Below, piece after piece: positions 33,590-41,792 of a stretch of 51,747 nucleotides of DNA. The notes below the pieces were generated by a model. The model worked only from the letters and a program-made list of their open reading frames with translations. It did no database searches and was not told the origin of the DNA. Position 1 is the first letter of the stretch. The number at the start of each line of letters is the position of its first letter. Source of the DNA: Alphaproteobacteria bacterium (GTDB taxonomy: Bacteria > Pseudomonadota > Alphaproteobacteria > Reyranellales > Reyranellaceae); NCBI GenBank assembly GCA_019235415.1, contig JAFAKN010000130.1, positions 1 to 51,747 on the forward strand, given 5' to 3'. The translations under genes were made by a program, and so were the position numbers.

Positions 33590-34417
33590 ATGGCCGCCGT
33601 GAAGACGATAAAGTGCGAGGATCCCGAGACGCTGCGCCACATGCGCCATCAGGACATCGCGGCGTTCGCCGAGACGGCAGTGGTCTACAAGGTCTTCATC
33701 ATGGTCCGGCGGACCAACCCGGCGGCGTTGCAATACATCGGCAGGCCCGGCTTCATCCCCAAGCATATCGACTGCAAGGCCAAAACCGCCGACGAAGACG
33801 TCCTGCTGAACGGCCGGCTGCAGGAAATTGCCGGCCTTGTGGTCGATCCCAACATCGTTGGACCGGCCGCCTACAAGCCGGGCAAATACGCCAAGGCGCT
33901 CAAGGAGTGGCAGGAGCACTTCCGCTCCCATCTCGCGCCGCCCGGCGTCGTGCCGGTTACCGACGCCCAGCGCTATGGCGTGCAGGACGATCCGTCTCAG
34001 CCGCGCTACGGCGCCGTCGTCGCGTGGCGCAACAACTACCGCATTCCCTCGATGCGCGTCTTCGTGCACGGCGACTACGACCTGTTCTCGATCGTGCCCG
34101 CCGACGATCGCGCCGCCAATGTCTTCGTCGAGGAGCGGCTGCTCGGCCAGAAACACTCGCGCGGCAAGCAGCTGATGGATGTGCAGAACTACGTCAACGC
34201 CCGCATGGGCGTGCCCATGGTGCTGCACGGCGAGCAGGACCACTATGACGATTCGTTCGACGACACGGTCGACATCTTCTTTCCCGACGGTGCGACAGTG
34301 ATATCGCGCTCGCGCGACGGCTTGAAGCGCTTCTTCGAGGAAGAATTGGGTGGCCGCACGTTGCACAAGGCCGGAACCGCGACGGCCGCCGCAGGCGGTC
34401 TGTGGCGACGCGGATGA
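33590..34417 (+). CDS. Putative class II (edema factor/CyaA/ExoY-like) adenylyl or nucleotidyl cyclase
   Basis: 275 aa from ATG 33590 (GTG 33581 possible). The pattern matches the catalytic core of edema factor: R41, K58 and K65, with the same spacings (17 and 7) as R329, K346 and K353 of edema factor; the position of its H351 is K63. The metal pair is D162 and D164 in HGDYDLFSIVP, compared with TADYDLFALAP, and H213 in VLHGEQDHYDD resembles NHGTEQDN. The end DIFFPDGATVISRSRDGLKR resembles the final strand and helix of the family. The 51-residue spacing between D162 and H213 is shorter than in edema factor. No signal peptide or calmodulin-binding region is visible. It would make cAMP or another cyclic nucleotide; the toxin role is unproven. 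It stands alone after the GH51 gene. Confidence 0.62.
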   Translation: MAAVKTIKCEDPETLRHMRHQDIAAFAETAVVYKVFIMVRRTNPAALQYIGRPGFIPKHIDCKAKTADEDVLLNGRLQEIAGLVVDPNIVGPAAYKPGKYAKALKEWQEHFRSHLAPPGVVPVTDAQRYGVQDDPSQPRYGAVVAWRNNYRIPSMRVFVHGDYDLFSIVPADDRAANVFVEERLLGQKHSRGKQLMDVQNYVNARMGVPMVLHGEQDHYDDSFDDTVDIFFPDGATVISRSRDGLKRFFEEELGGRTLHKAGTATAAAGGLWRRG

Positions 34418-34423
34418 GCGGCC

Positions 34424-35230
34424 TCAGGCCCGGTAGTTGACGATCTGGGTCGTCGTAGCCACCAGCCTGCCGTCCGCCGACCAGAGCTGCGCCGTCTGGT
34501 CGAAGAACCCGGCCTCGAAAATATGGGCGTCGGCGACGCCCAGCAACGAGCCGTCGCCGAGCGCGGCGACACCGTCCGATGCGACGTGGAAGTAGGCGGT
34601 GAGCGACACCGTGGCGATCGGGAACACGGTTCCCTGCACGAAGTAGATGCGGCCGAAGAAGAGGTCGCACGCCACCGCGAGGCCGGCGAAGTCCCACGGC
34701 CGAGGCACCGCGTTGTTCAGCCAGACCTCGGTCCGCGCCGTGCTCGGCTGCCCGTCGAATGCCGCCTTGAACTGCGGTGGTCCGTCGACGAAGCGGAAGT
34801 CGAACTGCTGGACGAAGGCATTGCGATTCATCGTCGGCAGCGGCGCGAGGGCCTGCGCCGGCGGCACCGCGGGGCAGCGCGCGGCCTGATGTGCCCAGGT
34901 GTCCGATCGAACGGCCAGGACGATCGAGGCGTTGGCCGCCACGACGTCGCCTTGCACGAGCTCGACATACCAATGCTGCGTCGAGCGTCCGGCGCGCACC
35001 AGGCGCGGGGCGACATCGAACTCGCCTTCGGCGATGCGCGCGGTGAAGTTGACCGTGATCGCAACCGGGTCACCCTGGCGGCTCGGACTCTCGAGCACGG
35101 CGCGCATCAGGATGGCGGCCGTCACCCCGCCGAACGGTCCGCCGAAGTTCCAGTAGGCGGGGCAGGTCTTGCCGCGAAGGCGATCGTCCGAGTGTCGCGT
35201 CAGGCGCGTCGCCGCGTCCAGGGCGTGCAT
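34424..35230 (-). CDS. Thioesterase family protein (acyl-CoA thioesterase II-like, double hotdog)
   Basis: 268 aa from ATG 35230 behind GGAG; the frame extends upstream into a 13-bp tandem repeat without a good start. CPAYWNFGGPFGGVTAAILM then VNFTARIAEGEFDVAPRLVR are the N-terminal hotdog, and FVDGPPQFKAAF through RTEVWLNNAVPRPWDFAGLA and ATVSLTAYFHVASDGVAAL are the second. FDQTAQLWSADGRLVATTTQ resembles the TesB C-terminal Q-W-S pattern. It probably hydrolyses an acyl-CoA. Convergent with the cyclase-like gene, with 6 nt between stops. Confidence 0.82.
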   Translation of the reverse strand: MHALDAATRLTRHSDDRLRGKTCPAYWNFGGPFGGVTAAILMRAVLESPSRQGDPVAITVNFTARIAEGEFDVAPRLVRAGRSTQHWYVELVQGDVVAANASIVLAVRSDTWAHQAARCPAVPPAQALAPLPTMNRNAFVQQFDFRFVDGPPQFKAAFDGQPSTARTEVWLNNAVPRPWDFAGLAVACDLFFGRIYFVQGTVFPIATVSLTAYFHVASDGVAALGDGSLLGVADAHIFEAGFFDQTAQLWSADGRLVATTTQIVNYRA

Positions 35231-35302
35231 ATCGGGCTCCAAGCGTTTGCCGGCAAGGTCGGACAGAAGCGAAGCCGAAGCGATTACCGGGCACGTAATG
35301 GG

Positions 35303-35354
35303 TCGGGCATCGCCGTAGGGCATCGCCGTCGGGCATCGCCGTCGGGCATCGCTC
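35303..35354. repeat. 13-bp tandem repeat, four units
   Basis: Units TCGGGCATCGCCG at 35303, 35316 (starting TA), 35329 and 35342 (ending CTC) follow each other without gaps. It lies in the divergent gap between the thioesterase and S1/P1-like genes, where a copy-number change could affect promoters. Confidence 0.9.
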
Positions 35355-35406
35355 GAGGCTGCGCCGGCGATGGCGTCATGCACCCGAGCAGTCGTATGGT
35401 GGGCGG

Positions 35407-36426
35407 ATGGTACGAGCGATCGTGTTGGGGGCTGCGCTGGCCGGGCTGGCGCTTGGGGCCGGCAGTGCGGTGAACGGGTGCTGGGCGTGGGATGCGGCGG
35501 CTTACGGATGGATCAGCGGAATCGCGATCGAGATGCTGCCGGACACGGTGCCGGCGTTCGTCCACGCGCCCGAGGCCGAGGGCGCGATCGCCAAGCTGGC
35601 CCGCGAGCCCGCCGAAGCCAAGGGCGAGGTCGACGGCGCCCAGCGCAACCCGGGATACCATGTCGACCTGGCTGACAACGCCCAGGTCATGGGCGTCGTC
35701 CCGCTCGCCCGGCCGCTGCAGACCCGGCAGGCCTATGACGCGGAATTGAAGGCCAAGGGCGTCTCGCAAGTGCAGGCCGGCTACCTGCCCTATCCGATCA
35801 TGGATGGCTGGAACCGGCTGCGGGAGGACTTCGCCTATTGGCGGGCGCTCACCAAGGCGATCGAGACCGCTGAGACGCCGGAGGAGCGGGCGTGGTTCGA
35901 GGCCGAACGCCGCCGGCGCGAGACTCGCACGATCGGCGACGTCGGCATCTGGAGCCGGTATGTCGGCGCTGCGTCGGATCCGCTGAACGCCACGGTGCAC
36001 TTCAATGGCTGGGGCGATTTCCCCAACCCCAACGGCTACACCGACAGCAAGAACCTCCGGGCCTACTTCGAAGGGGAGTTCGTCCGACGCAACCTCTCGC
36101 GAGCGGCCATCGCGGCGGCGGTGAAGCCCTACCGGTGCTGCAGCGCGCCGATCGAGATTCACACCACGGACTTGCTGTTCGATTCGTTCGCCGAAGTGGT
36201 GTGGCTCTATCGACTCGAAAAGGATGGAGCCTTCACCAACGGCCATGCCCGTGGCATCGCTTTTGCGACGACGCGACTGGCGACAGGCGCGACGGCGCTG
36301 CGAGACATGATCGCCCAGGCCTGGCGCAAGAGCGACGTGCCGCTCGTCGGCAACCCGGGCGTCAATGTGAACGACATCGAGAACGGCAAAGTGCGCGCGA
36401 CGCGCGCCCTGTTCGGCGCCGACTAA
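35407..36426 (+). CDS. S1/P1 nuclease-family protein with substituted zinc ligands
   Basis: 339 aa. A signal peptide (VRAIVLGAALAGLALGAGSA, with cleavage before WAWDAA) gives a mature N-terminus near Trp, as in S1/P1 nucleases whose first residue is a zinc-binding Trp. Family segments are clear: ISGIAIEMLPDTVPAFVHAP, NPGYHVDLADNAQV, AGYLPYPIMDGWNRLREDFA, VHFNGWGDFPNPNGYT. The metal-binding stretch, remembered as WSHYVGDASQPLHVSVHFN in close homologues, reads WSRYVGAASDPLNATVHFN, so His, Asp and His ligands appear replaced by Arg, Ala and Asn, and the early GH motif reads AYGW. It is exported and probably no longer a three-zinc nuclease. Confidence 0.72.
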   Translation: MVRAIVLGAALAGLALGAGSAVNGCWAWDAAAYGWISGIAIEMLPDTVPAFVHAPEAEGAIAKLAREPAEAKGEVDGAQRNPGYHVDLADNAQVMGVVPLARPLQTRQAYDAELKAKGVSQVQAGYLPYPIMDGWNRLREDFAYWRALTKAIETAETPEERAWFEAERRRRETRTIGDVGIWSRYVGAASDPLNATVHFNGWGDFPNPNGYTDSKNLRAYFEGEFVRRNLSRAAIAAAVKPYRCCSAPIEIHTTDLLFDSFAEVVWLYRLEKDGAFTNGHARGIAFATTRLATGATALRDMIAQAWRKSDVPLVGNPGVNVNDIENGKVRATRALFGAD

Positions 36427-36481
36427 GCGGTAAGGCGCCCTCCGCCGCCGACGCCGGCGGAGGGGATCCCGCTTCGCTATC

Positions 36482-37408
36482 TCAAACCGAGACGTCCTGG
36501 GCAGCGCGCAACGGACGGCGAGACGGCAATAACAGTAGGGATATGATAGAGCCGACGATGAGCGCTGATCCGCCGAAGCTGAGCCAGCTGATCGGCTCGC
36601 GGAGCACCCACCAGCCGAGAACGAGTGCGATGACGGGATTGACGAACGTGTAAGTCGCGACGAGCGGTGCCGACATCCGGTCGAGCAGCCACAGATAGGC
36701 AGTATTCCCCACGACACTGCCCAACAGGGCGAGATAGAGCATACCGGCGACCGATGCGGCCGTAACCTTCTCGATCGAGAAGGTGGCCAACTCGCCGACA
36801 GACCCACTGAGGATCAGCAGCCCGAGGCCGCCGCAGAGCAGCTGCATGGCAGCGAGGTGATCGCTTGGGATGTGAGCGGAGCGGCGCTGCGAATAGACGG
36901 TACCTATGGCCCAGGAAAGAGCCGACCCGAGGAGCAGGAAGATCATCGCCAGCGAAAGCGGGTGATCGTTTCGCGAAGTCTCATGCCAAGCGATCAGTGC
37001 CACGCCGGCAAACCCCGGCGCCAGACCGAGCAGCTTGCTGAACGGCTCGGCCCGGGCAACAGCCAAGTTTATCAGGACGATCCAAAATGGGATTGTCGCG
37101 AGAATCACAGCCGAAAGTCCGGAGGGAATCTCGCGCTGCGCATAGGCGAGAGCGCCGTGGCAGCCGACAAACAGGAACACGCCGCCGATTGCCGCATGTC
37201 CCCAGTCGCGCAGCGAGCACAGCGCCGAGGTTCGTGCATATGCAATGATGAGCAGCACACAGCCGCCAATCAGCGAACGCGAGGCAATCAGCAGAAAGGC
37301 GGGAAGCGACTGCAACCCTATGGCAATCGCAAGATATGTTCCGCCCCACAGCACGTAAATCGCCGCAAAAGCCCCCGCGACCTTCAGCCGGTTCGTGCTT
37401 TGCGGCAT
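36482..37408 (-). CDS. EamA/DMT family transporter
   Basis: 308 aa with ten hydrophobic segments in two EamA halves: FAAIYVLWGGTYLAIAIGLQ and LPAFLLIASRSLIGG at the start, HGALAYAQREIPSGLSAVIL, and LGSVVGNTAYLWLLDRMSAP then PVIALVLGWWVLREPISWLS in the second half. Typical of the RhaT/YdcZ-like 10-TM metabolite exporters. It ends 55 nt from the convergent S1/P1-like gene. The substrate is unknown. Codon usage looks somewhat less GC-rich than its neighbours. Confidence 0.88.
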   Translation of the reverse strand: MPQSTNRLKVAGAFAAIYVLWGGTYLAIAIGLQSLPAFLLIASRSLIGGCVLLIIAYARTSALCSLRDWGHAAIGGVFLFVGCHGALAYAQREIPSGLSAVILATIPFWIVLINLAVARAEPFSKLLGLAPGFAGVALIAWHETSRNDHPLSLAMIFLLLGSALSWAIGTVYSQRRSAHIPSDHLAAMQLLCGGLGLLILSGSVGELATFSIEKVTAASVAGMLYLALLGSVVGNTAYLWLLDRMSAPLVATYTFVNPVIALVLGWWVLREPISWLSFGGSALIVGSIISLLLLPSRRPLRAAQDVSV

Positions 37409-37458
37409 CGAGACAAGCTCCTTGGTTTGCTGCCCGCTTCGAACGGATGTCTACCGCG

Positions 37459-37860
37459 TCATATTCGCCATAAAGCGCACCATTCGCTTCCGAAGCGCTC
37501 GATGAAGAACGCGTACGCGAGCGGTTCGGCTGCGCCCAAAATGAACCCTGCAGCGAGCAGCTTCGCGAGTTCCGAAGGTGCGAAGGCGGCGCGCAGCTCG
37601 AGAAAGCCTAGATGGGCCGCGATCACCTGCGCCATGTCGTTGGCACGACCACGCGCCAGCAGTGCTGGTCGAATGGCGGCGTTCTGCAGGTAACCGAAGC
37701 CGCGCTCGTGCCCCGGCGCCATCATGGTGCCGGCGCCCTTGGGCGAGCCGCGCACGAGGTAGGAACCCTGGATGGTGGCGCCGGCCGAGGTGCCGGCGAT
37801 CAGCTGCCGCCGCCGACAATCAGCAGCGCGCCGCTCGGCGGCCGATGACGTCGGCGCCTG
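37459..37860 (-). pseudogene. Remnant of a peptidase S51/cyanophycinase-like gene
   Basis: On the minus strand, pieces of a cyanophycinase-type Ser peptidase can be read: near 37850-37815 PPSGALLIVGGG; then in a different frame IAGTSAGATIQGSYLVRGSP and KGAGTMMAPGHERGFGYLQN, which holds the nucleophile motif GTSAG. The part between these blocks (about 70-100 residues in the family) is missing, and a frameshift and stop lie at the join. After ANDMAQVIAAHLG the sequence no longer follows the family. The remnant cannot encode an active enzyme. The identity is from remembered family motifs. Confidence 0.6.
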
Positions 37861-37940
37861 GCTCCCGGTCGCGGCGCGCCAAAGCCGAGCAAGGTCCGGC
37901 GAGTCGGCTCCGGCGTTGCGTTCGCCTAGCCTGTCACTGA

Positions 37941-38147
37941 TTCGACGAACCTTATCGACTTGGCGTTCATTTGCATCAGGAGACGTCCAACCAGCCCGCC
38001 TATCGTCTCTTCCCAGTGCAAGGTCGACGCTTTAGCATCGCCGAGCTGGATGGCTATTCAGTCGAATTTTGCGGCGATGCGGCCGCCGACGAGCTCATCT
38101 TTCATCAGCCGAACCGGACGTTCGTAGCCAAACGTGTCGGAGACTAG
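37941..38147 (+). pseudogene. 3' remnant of an unidentified gene
   Basis: A plus-strand frame between stops (TGA at 37938, TAG at 38145) reads as coherent protein: FDEPYRLGVHLHQETSNQPA, YRLFPVQGRRFSIAELDGYS, VEFCGDAAADELIFHQPNRT, FVAKRVGD. It has no usable ATG and no upstream reading frame, so it looks like the last about 68 codons of a lost gene. The beta-strand pattern is like the C-terminal DUF3471/lipocalin-like tail of serine hydrolases (weak). It lies directly upstream of the LLM gene. Confidence 0.5.
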
Positions 38148-38160
38148 AGACAAAGGTCGC

Positions 38161-39090
38161 ATGCATCCTTTGCGGTTTCTCGTGCTGTCCCTGTCGAACG
38201 TTCCCTGGAACGAGCTGCTCCGGCGATACAAGCACATCGAAGCTCTCGGCTTCGATGTTGCTGGCGTCGCCGATCACTTCGTCGATTGGACCAATCCGTC
38301 CGGTCCATGGTTCGAGGCAACGACCCTCCTCGGCGCGCTGGCCCGAGAAACCACGCGCATCAGGTTGGCCGCCTTCGTGGCGCAAATCCCCTTTCGCAAC
38401 CCTGCGCTTCTGGCGCGCCAGGCATTGACCCTGGATCATATGTCCAACGGGCGGTTCGAGCTCGGTCTCGGCATCGGCCTCACGACCGACCCGGCCTACG
38501 GCATGATGGGCCTGCCGAATTGGCCGGTTAAGGAGCGGGTCGCGCGCTTCGGCGAGTACGTGACGGTCATCGATCGCCTGCTCGCCAACGAGGTCAGCAG
38601 CTACAAGGGCAGGTTCTACGAAGTAGCCGACGCGGTGATGAGTCCGCGACCGGTCCAGCAACCGCGGCCCCCGATCATCATCGGCGCGATGGGACCGGTC
38701 ATGATGAAGCATGCCGCCCGCTACGCCGATGTATGGAACAGCTACGGCACTGTGGAGAACTTCGCGACTCATCTTTCCGAGACCCGCGAGCGCATCAGAC
38801 TGATCGACGAACATTGCGCAACGATCGGCCGCGACCCTACCTCGTTGCGGCGCTCGTTCTTGATGTCCGATGCCGAACCGCGTCCGGGCGGAGGTCCATT
38901 CTCGTACTACGAGTCTCCCGAGATCTTCGCCGAGCGAGTCGAGAGATTGCTCGAGCTCGGCATATCCGAGGTCGGCGTTTTCTATCCGCGGCGGGCGGAT
39001 CAGATTCCAGCCTTCGAGAAGATCGCGGCGGAGACAATCCCGGCGTTGAAGGCGAAGTATGCCCTTCGGCCGCCACCACAGACGACTTGA
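38161..39090 (+). CDS. LLM class flavin-dependent oxidoreductase
   Basis: 309 aa from ATG 38161; a GTG at 38134 is possible. Luciferase-like family: LRRYKHIEALGFDVAGVADH, LGALARETTRIRLAAFVAQI, PFRNPALLARQALTLDHMSN, GRFELGLGIGLT, and SPRPVQQPRPPIIIGAMGPV. It uses reduced FMN or F420; the substrate is unknown. It differs from the other LLM protein of the window (17114-18241) in lacking the EHHF motif and being shorter. Confidence 0.87.
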   Translation: MHPLRFLVLSLSNVPWNELLRRYKHIEALGFDVAGVADHFVDWTNPSGPWFEATTLLGALARETTRIRLAAFVAQIPFRNPALLARQALTLDHMSNGRFELGLGIGLTTDPAYGMMGLPNWPVKERVARFGEYVTVIDRLLANEVSSYKGRFYEVADAVMSPRPVQQPRPPIIIGAMGPVMMKHAARYADVWNSYGTVENFATHLSETRERIRLIDEHCATIGRDPTSLRRSFLMSDAEPRPGGGPFSYYESPEIFAERVERLLELGISEVGVFYPRRADQIPAFEKIAAETIPALKAKYALRPPPQTT

Positions 39091-39131
39091 GAATGTCTAC
39101 GGCAACGGAGTGATGGCGGGAGCCTTTGAGG

Positions 39132-40136
39132 TTACGCGAAAGGTCCCTCGCCTAACAGCTCGGCCAACGTCTGACCGCTGCCCAATGCCAGGCCGTCGCG
39201 CCGCAGTGTCGGAGCGGCCTTGCGCTCAAAGGCCGCGAACGACTTGTCGAGCCAGGCGAGGTCCACCTTGTTCCCCTCGAGCTTGAGAATGGCAGCCTGG
39301 GCGGCCTTTCCCAAGGTCGTGTTCGTCGGATCGGACCGGAAGTAATTGTAGTACAGCTTGCAGGCGGCAGCGTAGGCTTTCCGTTTGTCTGGATCTTCTC
39401 CGTCCTTTCGAGCCACCTCGTACAGGTGGTGCCCCAGCCCGCCCTCGACGACGTGTGGCGGATATTCCCTCTTCATTGCCCATACCTGAGCACGGTCGAA
39501 CATCCCTTCAAACTCTTTCTCGGTGAATTTCGCATACATCATGGCCATATAGTTGACCTGGATCTCGGCCTTGATCGCGGTGCCGGTCAACTGGACGAAA
39601 ACGGTGTAGCCCGAGTAGCCGCAATCGTCTTTGACCGGGTCGATGGTCTTCGCTTCAAAAAGTCGGAAACCACCCGCTTTATTTTCGAAGTGTTTCTTTA
39701 CGATCTTGTATGCCGTTTCTACGTCCCTCGCCTTCTCGACCACGACCGTGCAGCGGGCGAGGTCCTTGGCCCTGCTCCAGTCGCCTTCATACTGCGTCAC
39801 GACCTTTACCTCGGCATCCTCGAACCTTTTCTCGCCCTTGAGGACGCGGGATGTATCTTCGCCGGGGATATAACTCTTCTTGCCGGAGGGCGGCCGCAGC
39901 ACCTTGACAGGCGGGCCACCGATCTCCCTGCGGATGAGGGTGCAAACCTCCTCCGTCTCCTGAACCAGCAGCTCTTGCGCGTCGATGTCTACGACCAGGC
40001 GATAGCCGTCCGTTTTCTTCGCCATCATGTCGTCAGACATCAATGGATGGGTGCCGGACGGCCCGCGCCCGCTGGCCGAGGGCGTGTTCCATGGAATCTT
40101 GTTGGAAGACATCAAAGGATTTGGCTTGGAAGGCAT
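39132..40136 (-). CDS. RelA/SpoT-like nucleotidyltransferase domain protein (candidate)
   Basis: 334 aa from ATG 40136 behind GAGGAG. Residues 1-45 are Ser/Pro-rich and disordered. Residues about 115-205 resemble the core of (p)ppGpp synthetase domains: WSRAKDLARCTVVVEKARDV (like the Dl-R-xxv strand), TIDPVKDDCGYSGYTVFVQL (like DYxxxPKxxGYxSxH) and IKAEIQVNYMAMMYAK (like EIQIRT). A helical C-terminal region follows (residues about 255-330). The Gly-Tyr and E-x-Q residues fit, but the N-terminal ATP loop is not clearly seen. It could be a stand-alone alarmone synthetase, a ToxSAS-like toxin, or a domain of polymorphic toxins. No neighbouring antitoxin is recognised. It may be a degenerate relative with another function. 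Confidence 0.5.
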   Translation of the reverse strand: MPSKPNPLMSSNKIPWNTPSASGRGPSGTHPLMSDDMMAKKTDGYRLVVDIDAQELLVQETEEVCTLIRREIGGPPVKVLRPPSGKKSYIPGEDTSRVLKGEKRFEDAEVKVVTQYEGDWSRAKDLARCTVVVEKARDVETAYKIVKKHFENKAGGFRLFEAKTIDPVKDDCGYSGYTVFVQLTGTAIKAEIQVNYMAMMYAKFTEKEFEGMFDRAQVWAMKREYPPHVVEGGLGHHLYEVARKDGEDPDKRKAYAAACKLYYNYFRSDPTNTTLGKAAQAAILKLEGNKVDLAWLDKSFAAFERKAAPTLRRDGLALGSGQTLAELLGEGPFA

Positions 40137-40991
40137 GGAAATCTCCTCGCGCAGCGACCGCCATCCCCTGCGGGCACGCGGCTCGCCCCTGTCCAGTGAT
40201 CGCATTGAATATGCCGGACGTCGTGAAATAGTTCTGAAATAGTTGCAAAATTTTCCCAAGGGCGACTGTCTTGAATGGGCCGGAGGTCGGCCATGTCATC
40301 GTCGCCGCCGTACTGGAGATCGGTTCATTGCCAGCATTGCTGTGCGAACAGGCGCCGCCGGCTTCGGCTGCGCTTGTCATTTCGCGACTGGGCACGTGCT
40401 CGGCGACGAACAGACAGAAACTGCCGTAGATCGCAGCCGTACACAGAAGGATCAGGGCAGAGACCGGCAGGAGCGGGCCGTCCACTGCCTGCTGACTGGG
40501 GACGAGGCGCTGCAATGTCGCGAGGCTGCCGCTTGCCTGGAGCGCTTGCTGCTGGAACCATTGCTTGCGAAGGTGCCAGAGGATGCAGGTCGAGGAATTG
40601 CTGCTGTATCCCCACGAGAGACCACCTGCTCGCTCGGCACTCTCCCTTCCGGCCAAAGTCGTCATTCGGCCAGTGCTGATGGAAGTTGTGCGCAACCACC
40701 CGCCGTGGATGCGCCCGGATTGGGCCAGTCTGCGGACCGTACGCTTCGTGGTAGTCGTCGAGTTGCACGATGGTCGCCAGGCCCTGCCGATACTCGGTTT
40801 CCACCGAGGAGCGGTAGGTGGTCAATACGAGGCGGGTCGCTATCACAGTCGGCCGGTGAGACCTTGCGATAGATTTGCTGGTTTGCGGCCGCTCGCTGCT
40901 GAGAGCACAGCTTCAACACGACGGTAGGGCACCATGCTCAAGCACGACGCCCTATACCTGCGTGGATTCGCCGGAAAACGAGGAGTGACCA
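40137..40991. other. 855-bp stretch without a recognisable gene
   Basis: The gap between the divergent RelA-like gene and the SDR gene contains open frames on both strands but no family is recognised. The best candidate is a minus-strand frame (about 40033-40695), which has a hydrophobic segment (PLLPVSALILLCTAAIYGSF) and Gln/Ser-rich sequence unlike typical shadow frames. Another minus frame (about 40325-40846, starting MIATRLVLTTYRSSVETEY) might be its upstream part in a different frame, which would mean a frameshifted gene. Near 40200-40250 there is an AT-rich patch just upstream of the RelA-like gene, a likely promoter. Confidence 0.4.
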
Positions 40992-41693
40992 ATGGACAAG
41001 CCCACCTACCACTCGGCGCTGATCGTCGGGACCGGTCCCGGCCTCAGCTCCTCGCTGGCCCGCCAGCTCGCCGGTCTTGGGCTCGCCGTCGCCGTCGCCG
41101 CGCGCCGGACCGACAAGCTTGCCGCGCTCGCCAAGGAGACCGGCGCCAGCGTCCATCGCTGCAATGCGGTCGATGAAAAGGACGTTGCCGACGTGTTTGC
41201 CGACCTCGATGCCGTGGGCCGCACGCCTGACGTCGTTGTCTACAATGCGAGCAACCACCCGCATGGCCCGCTGGTCGACCTCGCGGCCGAGGACGTGCGG
41301 CGCGCCATGGAGATCAACGCGTTCGGCGCCTTCCTGGTGTCGCAACAGGCGGCGCGGCGCATGCTGCCCAAGGCGCACGGGGCGATCTTCCTGACCGGCG
41401 CCACCGCCGGCGTGAAAGGCTTCGCGAAGTCGGCGCCCTTCGCCATGGCGAAGTTCGCCTTGCGCGGGCTCGCGCAGTCGATGGCGCGCGAGCTCTCGCC
41501 GCAAGGAATCCACGTCGCGCATTTCGTGATCGATGGCGGCATCAGGAGCGCGACACGACCGGATCCGTCAAACGCACCCGACAGCTTTCTTGATCCCGAT
41601 GCGATCGCCGAAACCTACTGGGCCACCCTGCAGCAGCATCGAAGCGCCTGGAGCTGGGAGATCGAGGTCCGGCCGTGGGTGGAGCGGTTCTAG
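40992..41693 (+). CDS. SDR family oxidoreductase with Phe at the catalytic Tyr position
   Basis: 233 aa behind GAGGAG. The nucleotide site is IVGTGPGLSSSLARQLAGLG (a GTGPGLS variant of GxxxGxG), followed by AARR. VYNASNHPHGP replaces the usual NNAG. The usual YxxxK reads SAPFAMAKFALRG, with Lys kept and Tyr replaced by Phe. This GTGPGLS/FAMxK form occurs in a known but uncharacterised SDR group, so it may be a non-oxidoreductase or use a different proton donor. It faces away from the RelA-like gene; downstream is the converging LysR gene. Confidence 0.85.
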   Translation: MDKPTYHSALIVGTGPGLSSSLARQLAGLGLAVAVAARRTDKLAALAKETGASVHRCNAVDEKDVADVFADLDAVGRTPDVVVYNASNHPHGPLVDLAAEDVRRAMEINAFGAFLVSQQAARRMLPKAHGAIFLTGATAGVKGFAKSAPFAMAKFALRGLAQSMARELSPQGIHVAHFVIDGGIRSATRPDPSNAPDSFLDPDAIAETYWATLQQHRSAWSWEIEVRPWVERF

Positions 41694-41792
41694 GATCGTG
41701 TGTTTGGATGCTCCGTCGATCTTGGCCGCGCCCTTGCGAACTGCCCATCTGACGGCGGCCATGGCGCCGAAATTGAAGGAAGCTGACTGGGA

